Source: an uncultured Pedobacter sp.
GTDB lineage: Bacteria; Bacteroidota; Bacteroidia; Sphingobacteriales; Sphingobacteriaceae
Direction of reading: 5' to 3'
Length of the DNA stretch: 11,705 nucleotides
NCBI RefSeq assembly: GCF_946479715.1
Contig: NZ_CAMLHF010000175.1
Location: forward strand, 1-11,705
The notes under the pieces were generated by a model. It was not told the DNA's origin. It saw nothing but the letters and a program-made list of their open reading frames with translations, and ran no database searches. A program made the translations under genes and the position numbers. Below are positions 1 to 8,231 of the stretch, one piece after another; position 1 is the stretch's first letter; the number at the start of each line of letters is the position of its first letter.

Positions 1-36
1 ATAATCATGGGATTTCTCCTATCGTCGGAGATGACA
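1..36. repeat. Partial copy of a dispersed palindromic repeat (one arm only)
   Basis: Positions 9-35 closely match the right arm of the complete inverted repeat at 11317-11388. Both share TCTCCT, then GTCG, then AGATGAC; by eye they differ by about four mismatches and one inserted G. Only the arm ending in GATGAC is visible, so the partner arm would lie before position 1. It lies downstream of the efflux operon's 3' end, as expected for an intergenic repeat. The match is seen by eye and the family assignment is inferred. Confidence 0.5.
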
Positions 37-68
37 GCACGTGCTTTAGCAGTAGACTGTAGGCAAAG

Positions 69-92
69 AGCGACCGCCATAGGGCGGCCGCT
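69..92 (-). terminator. Terminator-like hairpin downstream of the efflux operon
   Basis: On the minus strand a 10-bp GC-rich stem (AGCGGCCGCC / GGCGGTCGCT) encloses a CTAT loop. All positions pair if one G-U wobble is allowed; the plus-strand transcript would have an A-C mismatch there, so the structure favours minus-strand RNA. It begins 17 nt after the stop codon of the RND gene, where the operon transcript should end. The following tract, CTTTGCC, is only weakly U-rich, so it may terminate inefficiently or mainly stabilise the mRNA 3' end. Confidence 0.6.
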
Positions 93-108
93 TTAAGAAG
101 AACGCATG

Positions 109-3100
109 TTACTTTTTAAACCATTGCTTTATCTTTTTAGAATTTCTATCGGCAACTAAATACATACATGGAACCAATACCAGGGTTAAGAAAGTGGCAA
201 AACTTAAACCGAAGATAATGGTCCATGATAGTGGGCCCCAGAACGCTACGTTATCACCTCCAAAATAAAGGTGTGGGTTAAACTCAGTAAATAAAGTCAC
301 GAAATCAAGATTCAAACCTACTGCCAGCGGGATAAGCCCAAGCATAGTTGCGGTAGCGGTAAGCAATACCGGGGTCATCCGGGTACGGCCTGCTTCGATA
401 ACGGCCTCTCTTACTTCCATCCCCTGACTAACCATCAGGTCGGCAAATTCGACCAGCAAAATCCCGTTCCGGACTACAATTCCCGCCAGGGCGACAATTC
501 CCAATCCCGTCATTACAATAGACAACTCCATTCCGAAGATGGTAACACCCAGTAATACCCCGATGATACTAAACAGGATCTCACTTAAAATAACAATCGG
601 TTTACTAATGGAATTAAACTGTAGTACCAGGATAATGAGGATAATGAACAAAGCGCTGACTAAGGCTGTGCCTAAAAACGCAGCTGTTTCCATTTGCTCT
701 TCCTGTTCACCGGCCATTTTTATTTCAATTCCGGCAGGTGCTTTAAATTCATTTATCTCCCGCTGAATATTAGCCACAACCTCATTCGCATTGTACTCTG
801 AAAGCACGTTTGAGGAAAGAATTATGATCCTTTTTTGTTGCTTGCGTTTGATGCCACCATAAGTATTGATATAATCTATATTTGCAAAAGATGATATAGG
901 TACTTGCCTGATAACACCGTTCATTGCCATATCGCGGTAGGTCACTTTCATGTTTCGTAAGGCTTCGAGGTTGTTCCTTTGATCTTCCCGTGCCCGAACA
1001 TTGATCTCATAGTCTTCATTAATATCCCTGTATTTGGAAACTTCCTTACCGTAAAGTGCAGTACGCAATGCCATACCAACCTGACCGGTTGAGATTCCTT
1101 CGCGATTAGCCCGTTCCCGATCGATATCAAAAATGATTTCGGGCTTATTATTTTGAAAATCAGACTTAATCTCTTCTACTCCCGCAATTTGTCGGCTATC
1201 CAGGTATTTTTTTAAGCGATCGGAAGTCACCGCAATGGAATCCAGGTCATCACCTGTAATTTCTATACTGATTGGTTTTGCTGTTGGCGGGCCTCCCTGT
1301 TCCTGAGCAACCGAGATTTGTGCACCAGGAATCCCTTTTACGGCCTCACGGATCTTGCCGAGGTAATTTACGGTGCGCTCTCCTGTTCTTTTGCCATAGG
1401 CCACAAAGGCTACCGTAACTTTCCCTTTGTTGGTATACTCGCCCTGGTCTTCGCCTTGCGGATCGGTTACCCCTACGGTTACATTGGAGATAATGGAGGA
1501 CACATCAGGGTTTTTTCGGCCGACTACCTTTTCTACCCGCTGCTCAACCTTTTCGACTATTTTATTGGTATAAGCCTGATCTGTACCAACCGGCAACTCT
1601 ATATAGACGTATACAAAGTTTGGGTCGGCAGTCGGGAAAAACACCACTCTTGGCGGTACAATATTTACCAGGATCATGGTAAAGAAAAACAATGCTACCG
1701 TACTCCAGATCATGGTACGCGGGCGTTTAAGCGCCCAGGTAAGTAAGCTATGGTACTTATTTATTGCTTTTGGCCATACTACCGTCTGGAATTTCTTGAT
1801 CACCCCTGTTAAGAAGAAGTGATTTAGCAGGTATAACAAGGCCAGCAGTATGATGAAGTTACCGAATCCAAAATTTATGAGGTAGCCCAATAAGGCCATT
1901 CCGGCAAATACGAGCAGTGTCCGTTTTACCTTTGTGTCAAACCTTGGCTTTTGGTCTTCATGATCATCATGCGGTTTCATAAAGTCGACCGCAAAAACCG
2001 GATTAATAATGTAAGCTACCACCAATGAAGCAGAAAGCGTTACAATAAGTGTAACCGGGAGAAAATACATGAACTCACCAATGATTCCGGGCCAGAACAG
2101 CAATGGAAAGAACGGTGCAAGGGTGGTTAAAGTTCCGGATAATACGGGCATAAAAACCTCGCCGGTGGCCGTTTTAGCAGCTTGTACAATAGGCACCTTT
2201 CCGTTATCAAAAATCCGGTGCGTATTCTCGACCACCACAATGGCATCATCTACCACAATACCTAATCCGAGCAGGAAGGAGAACAGCACCATCATGTTCA
2301 TGGTGAAATTAAAGTCGAACACTCCCCCGAGGACGGGCATGGAGAGAAAGGCAATGAACATGGACAGCGGAACGGACAAGGCGACAAACAGCGCATTTGT
2401 AACGCCCATAAAGAACATCAGGATCAGGGTAACCAGGATAAAACCGATGATGATGGTATTGATCAGGTCATGCAGGGTAATTCTGGTCTGATCAGATTGA
2501 TCACCGGTAATGGTGATATCCAGTTTAGAAGGCAGTAAAGTACCCTTCATTTCCTTTAGCATGGCATTGATCTTATCGGATGCCTCGATCAGGTTTTCGC
2601 CACTGCGTTTGCGTACATTTAAGGTAATTACATTTTTTCCGTATAGGCGCGCATAGCTGTTTTGCTCTTTAAATGAGTCTTTCACTTCGGCAATATCCTT
2701 TAAGTAAACGGAACCTCCTGCCTGTGATTTGACGATCATATTGCCTAATTCCTCGGCATTTACGAATTCCTTTTTGACATTTAAGGTACGCTGCATCCCA
2801 TCCATTTTTACTGAACCTCCTGATATGGTCAGGTTTTCGGCTTTTACTGAATTTCCGATATCGTCAAATGAGATTTGTGCAGACTCCATTTTACGGAGGT
2901 CTACATTGATCTGAATCTCTGGTTCAAGAGCACCCACGATATCTACTCCGGCGATTTCTTTCAGTCCCTCTACCCTGTCTTCAATATCATCGGCATACTC
3001 TTTTAGTTTTTTCAGGTCATAATCGCCTGAAATGTTGATGTACATAATAGGGAGATCTGAGAGGTTGATGTCCATAATTACAGGATCATCGGGCAAATCT

Positions 3101-3483
3101 GACGGGAGGTCGGTTTTTGCCTTATCAACAGCATCCTTAACCCGCTGTTTTGCATCTTTGATATCGACCCCGGTATTAAACTCTGCAGTGATAAACGAGA
3201 AGTCCTGAAAGGAGTTGGAGGTGATCTTTTTTAACCCAAGTGTACCCCTTATTTCCTTTTCGAGCTGCTTTGTAATCAGGTTCTCCATATTTGCAGGCGA
3301 GGTTCCCGGATATATGGTTTGCACGAATATTTTAGGAATTACGACTTCCGGAAAATTCTCTTTTGGCAAACTGTTGTAGGAAAAATACCCGGCCAGAATC
3401 AGGATACATGTAAACACATATATCGCTGTGCGGTTATCTATAGCCCAACTGGATGGGCCGAATTCTTTATTGACGTCTTTCAT
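109..3483 (-). CDS. RND-family efflux pump, inner-membrane permease subunit
   Basis: Proton-driven inner-membrane transporter of the hydrophobe/amphiphile efflux (AcrB-like) group, the engine of a tripartite drug pump. At 1124 aa it is longer than typical AcrB-type proteins (about 1030-1050). It has TM1 near residues 18-38, a periplasmic loop of about 300 residues, TM2-TM6 at about 340-500, a second large periplasmic loop (about 612-932), and TM8-TM12 at about 935-1110. The TM4 acidic pair is present (D412-D413 in GIVVDDAIVVVEN). The TM10 position usually held by Lys is Arg1005 (VVRNGILLVEF). Two extra hydrophobic stretches (about 521-538 and 541-560) lie between TM6 and TM7, after a charged HDDHED segment (505-510), suggesting 14 rather than 12 helices. 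The ATG lies 3 nt after the fusion-protein stop, so the two are probably translationally coupled. It is the last gene of the operon. Substrate is unknown; a metal pump of the CusA type is less likely but not excluded. Confidence 0.95.
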   Translation of the reverse strand: MKDVNKEFGPSSWAIDNRTAIYVFTCILILAGYFSYNSLPKENFPEVVIPKIFVQTIYPGTSPANMENLITKQLEKEIRGTLGLKKITSNSFQDFSFITAEFNTGVDIKDAKQRVKDAVDKAKTDLPSDLPDDPVIMDINLSDLPIMYINISGDYDLKKLKEYADDIEDRVEGLKEIAGVDIVGALEPEIQINVDLRKMESAQISFDDIGNSVKAENLTISGGSVKMDGMQRTLNVKKEFVNAEELGNMIVKSQAGGSVYLKDIAEVKDSFKEQNSYARLYGKNVITLNVRKRSGENLIEASDKINAMLKEMKGTLLPSKLDITITGDQSDQTRITLHDLINTIIIGFILVTLILMFFMGVTNALFVALSVPLSMFIAFLSMPVLGGVFDFNFTMNMMVLFSFLLGLGIVVDDAIVVVENTHRIFDNGKVPIVQAAKTATGEVFMPVLSGTLTTLAPFFPLLFWPGIIGEFMYFLPVTLIVTLSASLVVAYIINPVFAVDFMKPHDDHEDQKPRFDTKVKRTLLVFAGMALLGYLINFGFGNFIILLALLYLLNHFFLTGVIKKFQTVVWPKAINKYHSLLTWALKRPRTMIWSTVALFFFTMILVNIVPPRVVFFPTADPNFVYVYIELPVGTDQAYTNKIVEKVEQRVEKVVGRKNPDVSSIISNVTVGVTDPQGEDQGEYTNKGKVTVAFVAYGKRTGERTVNYLGKIREAVKGIPGAQISVAQEQGGPPTAKPISIEITGDDLDSIAVTSDRLKKYLDSRQIAGVEEIKSDFQNNKPEIIFDIDRERANREGISTGQVGMALRTALYGKEVSKYRDINEDYEINVRAREDQRNNLEALRNMKVTYRDMAMNGVIRQVPISSFANIDYINTYGGIKRKQQKRIIILSSNVLSEYNANEVVANIQREINEFKAPAGIEIKMAGEQEEQMETAAFLGTALVSALFIILIILVLQFNSISKPIVILSEILFSIIGVLLGVTIFGMELSIVMTGLGIVALAGIVVRNGILLVEFADLMVSQGMEVREAVIEAGRTRMTPVLLTATATMLGLIPLAVGLNLDFVTLFTEFNPHLYFGGDNVAFWGPLSWTIIFGLSFATFLTLVLVPCMYLVADRNSKKIKQWFKK

Positions 3484-3486
3484 ATT

Positions 3487-4587
3487 TTATAGTTTTACGG
3501 AATCGCCATCATTCAGATCCTGGAACCCTGTGGTAATCACTTTATCGCCGGATTTTAATCCTGTTAAGACCTCGGCCTGGCTATTGGATATTTTTCCTGT
3601 TTTGATATCTGTTTTTTTGGCTTTGCCGTTTATAGCTACAAAAACATATTCGCCTGCTTCGGACTTTTGAATGGCATTGACCGGTACCGTTAGTGCCTTA
3701 TCATTTTTATAGTCTATGATTTTTAGGATGGCCAGCATATTTGGTCTGTACTTTTTACTGGAAGGCAGCTTAACCTCGACATTAAAGCCCCTTGATATCG
3801 GATCAATAACTTTGGCAGCAAATGAGATTTTAGTGTGCAGGTTCTCTGGCACATCGGGCAAGGATACCTCAACCTCATCTCCCTGGTTTACCCTGGCGGC
3901 ATAGTTCTCTGAAACCAGGGCTTTCACTTTTAGGCGGCTTGCGTTAACAACCCGGATGCCTGTAGGCGTTCCTGGCGCAACGGATTGCCCTAGCTTAAGC
4001 TCCATGGCATCAACAGTGCCAGAAACAGGACTCTTTATTTTATTCATTGCTGCCTGAGATTGTAAGCCCGACAATTGTTTTTGAAGTCCTTCCTTTTTGC
4101 TTTTTTCTGTGAGGTATTGAACCTCGGTACCGATTTTTTGATCCCAAAGGTTTTTCTGACGGTTGAAAACGGTGGTGGCCAGATCCAGCTGTGTTTGTAA
4201 TTGTGCGATATTTTGGCGCAGCACTTTATCATCAATCTGTGCGAGTACCTGACCGCGGCTCACGGTTTGTCCGACTTTAACATAAATTGCCGTTACTGCC
4301 CCCGGAGATTCAGGGGTGATCTCGACATTGTCTTCCGCATCTACCTTACCCTGAACCTCAACAAAGTTCCGGAATTCGGTTTCCTTAAGTTCAGTAGCAG
4401 TTACATCTTTAGTATCTGCCTGACTTTTATTCTGACCAAGCTCTTTCTCGATCTGTTCAATTTTTCCGTTAAGTGCAGTACGATCTTTTTTGAGTTGTTC
4501 AAGCTCTGCTTTTTTGTCCTTAGGTTTTTCTGATGATCCGCAGGAAGCCAGAAAGAGAACTAATGCGATGCTATATATTGTTTTCAT
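3487..4587 (-). CDS. RND efflux periplasmic adaptor (membrane fusion protein), lipoprotein
   Basis: HlyD/AcrA-type adaptor that bridges the RND pump and the outer-membrane channel in the periplasm. The 366-aa protein starts with a lipoprotein signal ending in LASC, with Cys16 as the predicted lipidated residue. A charged heptad-like stretch (about 25-52) looks like a short coiled coil ahead of the core. The core follows adaptor order: first lipoyl half (about 84-118), alpha-helical hairpin (about 121-182), second lipoyl half with KSPVSGTV (about 185-206), beta-barrel (about 215-292, with RPNM), and a membrane-proximal domain with VPVNAI (about 297-366). It sits 17 nt after the TolC-like gene and 3 nt before the pump gene, so all three should be co-transcribed. 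The fold and role are secure; drug specificity cannot be read from it. Confidence 0.94.
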   Translation of the reverse strand: MKTIYSIALVLFLASCGSSEKPKDKKAELEQLKKDRTALNGKIEQIEKELGQNKSQADTKDVTATELKETEFRNFVEVQGKVDAEDNVEITPESPGAVTAIYVKVGQTVSRGQVLAQIDDKVLRQNIAQLQTQLDLATTVFNRQKNLWDQKIGTEVQYLTEKSKKEGLQKQLSGLQSQAAMNKIKSPVSGTVDAMELKLGQSVAPGTPTGIRVVNASRLKVKALVSENYAARVNQGDEVEVSLPDVPENLHTKISFAAKVIDPISRGFNVEVKLPSSKKYRPNMLAILKIIDYKNDKALTVPVNAIQKSEAGEYVFVAINGKAKKTDIKTGKISNSQAEVLTGLKSGDKVITTGFQDLNDGDSVKL

Positions 4588-4604
4588 GAGTTTATGTTGC
4601 TTGG

Positions 4605-5951
4605 TTAATAGTTAATTTTTCCTGTGGCTTTATCCAGATCCACTTTATTGATGAGCAGGTTATATAAAGCGGTGATGTAATTGTTTTGCGCTTCCTTTTG
4701 AGAGGTTTCTGCAGTAGTAACTTCCAGACTGGAGCCTATTCCCTGTTCATATTTGATTCGGGTAACCCTAAGGATCTCTTCGGCAAGCTTTAAATTCCTT
4801 TCCTGATTTTCCAATGAACGCTGGCTATTGGCGTATAGCTTTTGATTGGTGGAGATTTCATTGACGATTCCATTCTTAAGGTCCTGCATCTGATTTTCAG
4901 TTTGCTTTACCACAAGTTTGGCATTTCGCAACTGATAAATCCGCTGGCCCCCGTTGATCAGGTTCCATGAAAGGGTAAGGCCAATTACCGATGTAGGGTA
5001 GTTCTGGTCGTACAGGTTTGAGAAGTTATCGGACTGAAAACTTTTGGTAGCGCCCGCAAAGCCCTTTAGTGTAGGCAGGAAAGTACTTTTGTACCTTTTC
5101 ACATCGAGCAGGTTTAACTTTTTCTGCGTTTCTAAAAGGGAATACTCGATTCTTGCCTTGTAGGCAGAGGTATCGGCTACTACAGCGGAAACAGGTTGTG
5201 CGCGTATCTCACTGATCTTGTCGACAGGCTCAAGTGTAGCCGTTACAGGCATGCCCATCTGAAACTTAAGCAGATCAATATTAATAGACAATGAGCGGGT
5301 AGCATTTTCACGTTCTGTTTCGAGGTTATTCTTTAACACCAGCAGCCGGTCGGCATCAATTTTTTCTGCAAAACCGTTTTTAAACATGGCCTCTGTATCG
5401 TTAAAGGATTTGGTGAGCTGTACCAAATTGGCATCTATAAGTGTTAACTGTTCCTTATTGACCAATACCGAATAGTAGGCTTTTGTAACGGCAACTACGG
5501 TTTCAATTTTAGTTCTTGTGCTGGTTCTGACAGACAATTCCTTATAGGTTTTTGAAGCCTGCAGGCCTACAATATAAGTTCCATCGAAAAGGAGCTGATT
5601 TAGCTCTATTCCTGCTGAAGAATTATACTTTACACCGAACTTAACCGGAATTTGTGTGCCCGGCTGACCAAAGAACTCGCCCGGAAGCAAACTTGTTGGC
5701 ACTTTAAGGTAATCCTGAAAGTTAAAAGTAGTGGAGACTTGCGGGAGGCCTGTGCCCACGGTTTTTTTAACATCATTTTTAGCTATTTCTTCATCAATCT
5801 GTGCGTTTAGTACAGCCGATTGGTGGTTTAGCGCATAATCTATGGCCTCCTTTAAGCTGAACTTATAATTCAGGGAATCAGTTACCTGAGCCTGAACTAT
5901 CCCGCTGGCAAAAAAGAGGAGTAGTATTATGAGATAGATTTTGGTTTTCAT
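4605..5951 (-). CDS. TolC-like outer membrane efflux protein
   Basis: Outer-membrane factor of the OEP/TolC family: a trimeric beta-barrel with a periplasmic helical tunnel that forms the exit duct of the tripartite pump. The 448-aa length is typical. It has a Sec signal peptide (hydrophobic core about 5-19, likely cleavage after VQA near residue 21). The mature part shows the two internally related halves of the family, each rich in long amphipathic helices (about 30-230 and 260-440). Recognisable signs are the early LKEAIDYALNH helix, the strand region around GIELNQLLFDG, and the second-half equivalent LTLSWNLINGG. It begins 12 nt after the UvrA-like gene. No lipobox Cys is seen after the signal, unlike OprM-type lipoprotein channels. 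Confidence 0.94.
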   Translation of the reverse strand: MKTKIYLIILLLFFASGIVQAQVTDSLNYKFSLKEAIDYALNHQSAVLNAQIDEEIAKNDVKKTVGTGLPQVSTTFNFQDYLKVPTSLLPGEFFGQPGTQIPVKFGVKYNSSAGIELNQLLFDGTYIVGLQASKTYKELSVRTSTRTKIETVVAVTKAYYSVLVNKEQLTLIDANLVQLTKSFNDTEAMFKNGFAEKIDADRLLVLKNNLETERENATRSLSINIDLLKFQMGMPVTATLEPVDKISEIRAQPVSAVVADTSAYKARIEYSLLETQKKLNLLDVKRYKSTFLPTLKGFAGATKSFQSDNFSNLYDQNYPTSVIGLTLSWNLINGGQRIYQLRNAKLVVKQTENQMQDLKNGIVNEISTNQKLYANSQRSLENQERNLKLAEEILRVTRIKYEQGIGSSLEVTTAETSQKEAQNNYITALYNLLINKVDLDKATGKINY

Positions 5952-5963
5952 AGGTATTATCGC

Positions 5964-8231
5964 TTATAGGATTAATTGCTTTTCTTTATTGAGGTAATGC
6001 CCGGTTAATGAACCGGGGTATTCCATTAATTCGGCAGGGGTTCCTGTAAAAATGATCTCCCCTCCTTTTCTGCCACCTTCCGGACCCATGTCAATGATCC
6101 AGTCGGCATTTTTGATTACATCCAGGTTGTGTTCAATTACGATTACGGAATTCCCGATATCAACCAGGTGATTCATGATTTCGAGCAAATGCGCTACATC
6201 GGACATGTGTAATCCGGTGGTTGGCTCATCCAAGACGTAAATACTGCCTCTTTTGTGCAGGTTACTGGCTAGTTTTATCCGCTGGCATTCGCCTCCGGAA
6301 AGCGTACTAAGGGGCTGCCCGAGGGTTAAATAATCGAGTCCTACATCCAGTATGGCCTCTATTTTGCGTTTCAATTCTTTCTTATCAAAAAAATCTACGG
6401 CTTCCTGCACGGTCATGGCCAGCACCTGGCTAATCGATTTGCCATTTAATTTATAGGCCAGCACTTCTTCTCTAAAGCGCTTGCCATTGCATATTTCGCA
6501 TTCGGTTTTTACCGGCTCCAGAAAAGCAAGGTCTGTATAGATAAAGCCGAGGCCCTGACAGTTGGGGCATGCGCCTTTTGAATTAAAACTAAACAAGGAA
6601 GCGCTTACTCCATTTTGCTGGGCAAAGAGCCGGCGGATCTCGTCCATAATGCCAGTGTAAGTAGCAGGATTAGATCGAATTGAAGTGCTAACGGCAGTCT
6701 GATCAATGACAATTGCTTCGGGATATTGCTTTATAAATTCATGGTTAATGAGTGAGCTTTTACCAGATCCGGCTACTCCTGTTACCACGGTAAAAACCCC
6801 TGTTGGAATAGCTACAGTTAAGTTTTTAAGGTTATGCAGTTTTGCGTTATGTACGGTAAGGGCCCCTTTTGAGTCGCGATAGGAGGATTTTGCATAGTGC
6901 TGACGGTTCATGTAGTTACCCGTTAGGGTGTCTGATTTCAACAACCCCTCTACTGTTCCCTGGTATACGATTTCGCCTCCATGGGTTCCGGCATGAGGGC
7001 CGACATCAACCACATGGTCGGCAATCCGGATCACTTCCGGGTCGTGCTCTACCACAAGAATGGTATTGCCTTTATCGCGAAGCTGCAATAAAAGTTCATT
7101 TAAACGGTGCACATCATGCTGATGCAGTCCTACACTCGGCTCATCGAAAATATAGATCATATCGGTAAGGCTGCTGCCAAGGTGCCTCACCATTTTAATG
7201 CGCTGAGATTCTCCGCCTGAAAGGCTAGCTGTTTCTCTGTCGAGGCTCAGGTACTCCAGACCTATATCTATCAGGTGTTGCAAACGCATCATTAATGCGG
7301 AAGTCATGGTTTCGGCTATAGGATCCTCTATTTTGGCAATGATCTTAATGAGCTCATCGACCTCAAGATTGGTAAGCTGAGCGATATTGTATCCGTTTAT
7401 TCTGCAGCTTAATGCGGCCTGACTTAACCGTGTTCCTTTACATAATGGGCATGGAGCAAAAAGTATAAACCTTTCCAGGGTGCCCCGCATGGATTCGGAC
7501 AGGATACTGGTATCCCGCTTGATGTACATGCGGTTAAACTTATCAACCAGTCCTTCAAAATTGACATTGAGTGGCACATTGTCCTTTTTAACCTGAAACT
7601 TCTTACTTTTCCCGTGCAGCAGTGTTTGCCACTCCTCTTCTGTATAATCTTTAAGTTTCTTATCGTTATCAAAAAACCCGGAATAGGCATAGGAGTTAAA
7701 ATACCAGCTGCCTACGGAGAACACCGGAAATAAGATTGCCCCCTCGTTAAGCGATTTAGATTTATCGAGAAATTTATCCAGGTTCAGCTTTACCGTTTCT
7801 CCCAGGCCATTGCACTCGGGGCACATTCCGGTAGGATCGTTAAAAGAGAAAGCATTTGAATAGCCGATAAAAGGCTTGCCCACTCTTGAAAACAAGAGGC
7901 GCAGGATGGAATAAATATCTGTGATTGTACCTACTGTAGATCTGGAATTACCCCCCAGGCGTTTCTGATCGATCACAATTGCAGTAGAAAGGTTACTTAT
8001 AGAATCGGCATCAGGCTGGCTATGTTTTGGTAAGCGGTTTCGTATAAAAGTGGAGAAGGTTTCGTTGAGCTGCCTTTGGGCCTCGGCCCCGATGGTATCA
8101 AAAACAATAGAGGACTTGCCGGAGCCAGATACTCCGGTGAATACCGTAATTTTTCTTTTTGGAATCCGCAGCGAAATATTTTTGAGGTTATTTTCGCGGG
8201 CACCTTTGATCTCTATAAATTCTTGCTTCAT
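5964..8231 (-). CDS. Short UvrA-like ABC ATPase lacking the UvrB-binding domain
   Basis: Cytoplasmic two-headed ABC ATPase of the UvrA superfamily. Half one has Walker A GVSGSGKSS (33-41), ABC signature LSGGESQRIK (337-346) and Walker B IYIFDEP (359-365). Half two has GVAGSGKS (485-492), LSGGECQRIK (644-653) and IYVLDEP (664-670). Four CxxC pairs (C137/C140, C261/C264, C555/C558, C578/C581) match the UvrA zinc modules. At 755 aa it is almost 200 residues shorter than repair UvrA (about 940). The loss is mainly after RLLFSRVG (112-118), where the sequence passes almost directly to FSFNDPTG (128-135), skipping the UvrB-binding region and first zinc finger. It therefore probably does not recruit UvrB and resembles DrrC-type drug-resistance paralogues that act on DNA-bound compounds. 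It heads the efflux operon and is divergent from an AraC regulator. Automatic annotation is likely to call it uvrA; the genuine repair gene should be elsewhere in the genome. Confidence 0.93.
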   Translation of the reverse strand: MKQEFIEIKGARENNLKNISLRIPKRKITVFTGVSGSGKSSIVFDTIGAEAQRQLNETFSTFIRNRLPKHSQPDADSISNLSTAIVIDQKRLGGNSRSTVGTITDIYSILRLLFSRVGKPFIGYSNAFSFNDPTGMCPECNGLGETVKLNLDKFLDKSKSLNEGAILFPVFSVGSWYFNSYAYSGFFDNDKKLKDYTEEEWQTLLHGKSKKFQVKKDNVPLNVNFEGLVDKFNRMYIKRDTSILSESMRGTLERFILFAPCPLCKGTRLSQAALSCRINGYNIAQLTNLEVDELIKIIAKIEDPIAETMTSALMMRLQHLIDIGLEYLSLDRETASLSGGESQRIKMVRHLGSSLTDMIYIFDEPSVGLHQHDVHRLNELLLQLRDKGNTILVVEHDPEVIRIADHVVDVGPHAGTHGGEIVYQGTVEGLLKSDTLTGNYMNRQHYAKSSYRDSKGALTVHNAKLHNLKNLTVAIPTGVFTVVTGVAGSGKSSLINHEFIKQYPEAIVIDQTAVSTSIRSNPATYTGIMDEIRRLFAQQNGVSASLFSFNSKGACPNCQGLGFIYTDLAFLEPVKTECEICNGKRFREEVLAYKLNGKSISQVLAMTVQEAVDFFDKKELKRKIEAILDVGLDYLTLGQPLSTLSGGECQRIKLASNLHKRGSIYVLDEPTTGLHMSDVAHLLEIMNHLVDIGNSVIVIEHNLDVIKNADWIIDMGPEGGRKGGEIIFTGTPAELMEYPGSLTGHYLNKEKQLIL

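Noticed and set aside
36..45. Perfect 10-bp palindrome AGCACGTGCT
   Set aside because: Short, single, and downstream of the operon; no promoter or partner site supports an operator role.
1318..1746. 142-codon plus-strand open frame
   Set aside because: It lies fully antisense within the RND pump gene and its translation has no recognisable domain.
2069..2491. 140-codon plus-strand open frame
   Set aside because: Antisense to the conserved TM2-TM6 part of the pump; composition (Thr/Ile/Met/Asn-rich) is that of a reversed membrane region.
4201..4533. 110-codon plus-strand frame rich in Phe/Leu, looking like a membrane protein
   Set aside because: It is the complement of the Lys/Glu-rich coiled-coil and lipoyl part of the fusion protein, which explains the Phe/Leu bias.
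5964..8231. Calling this gene a canonical excinuclease subunit uvrA
   Set aside because: The UvrB-binding region is absent, the length is 755 rather than about 940 aa, and it sits in an efflux operon; a repair role is not supported.
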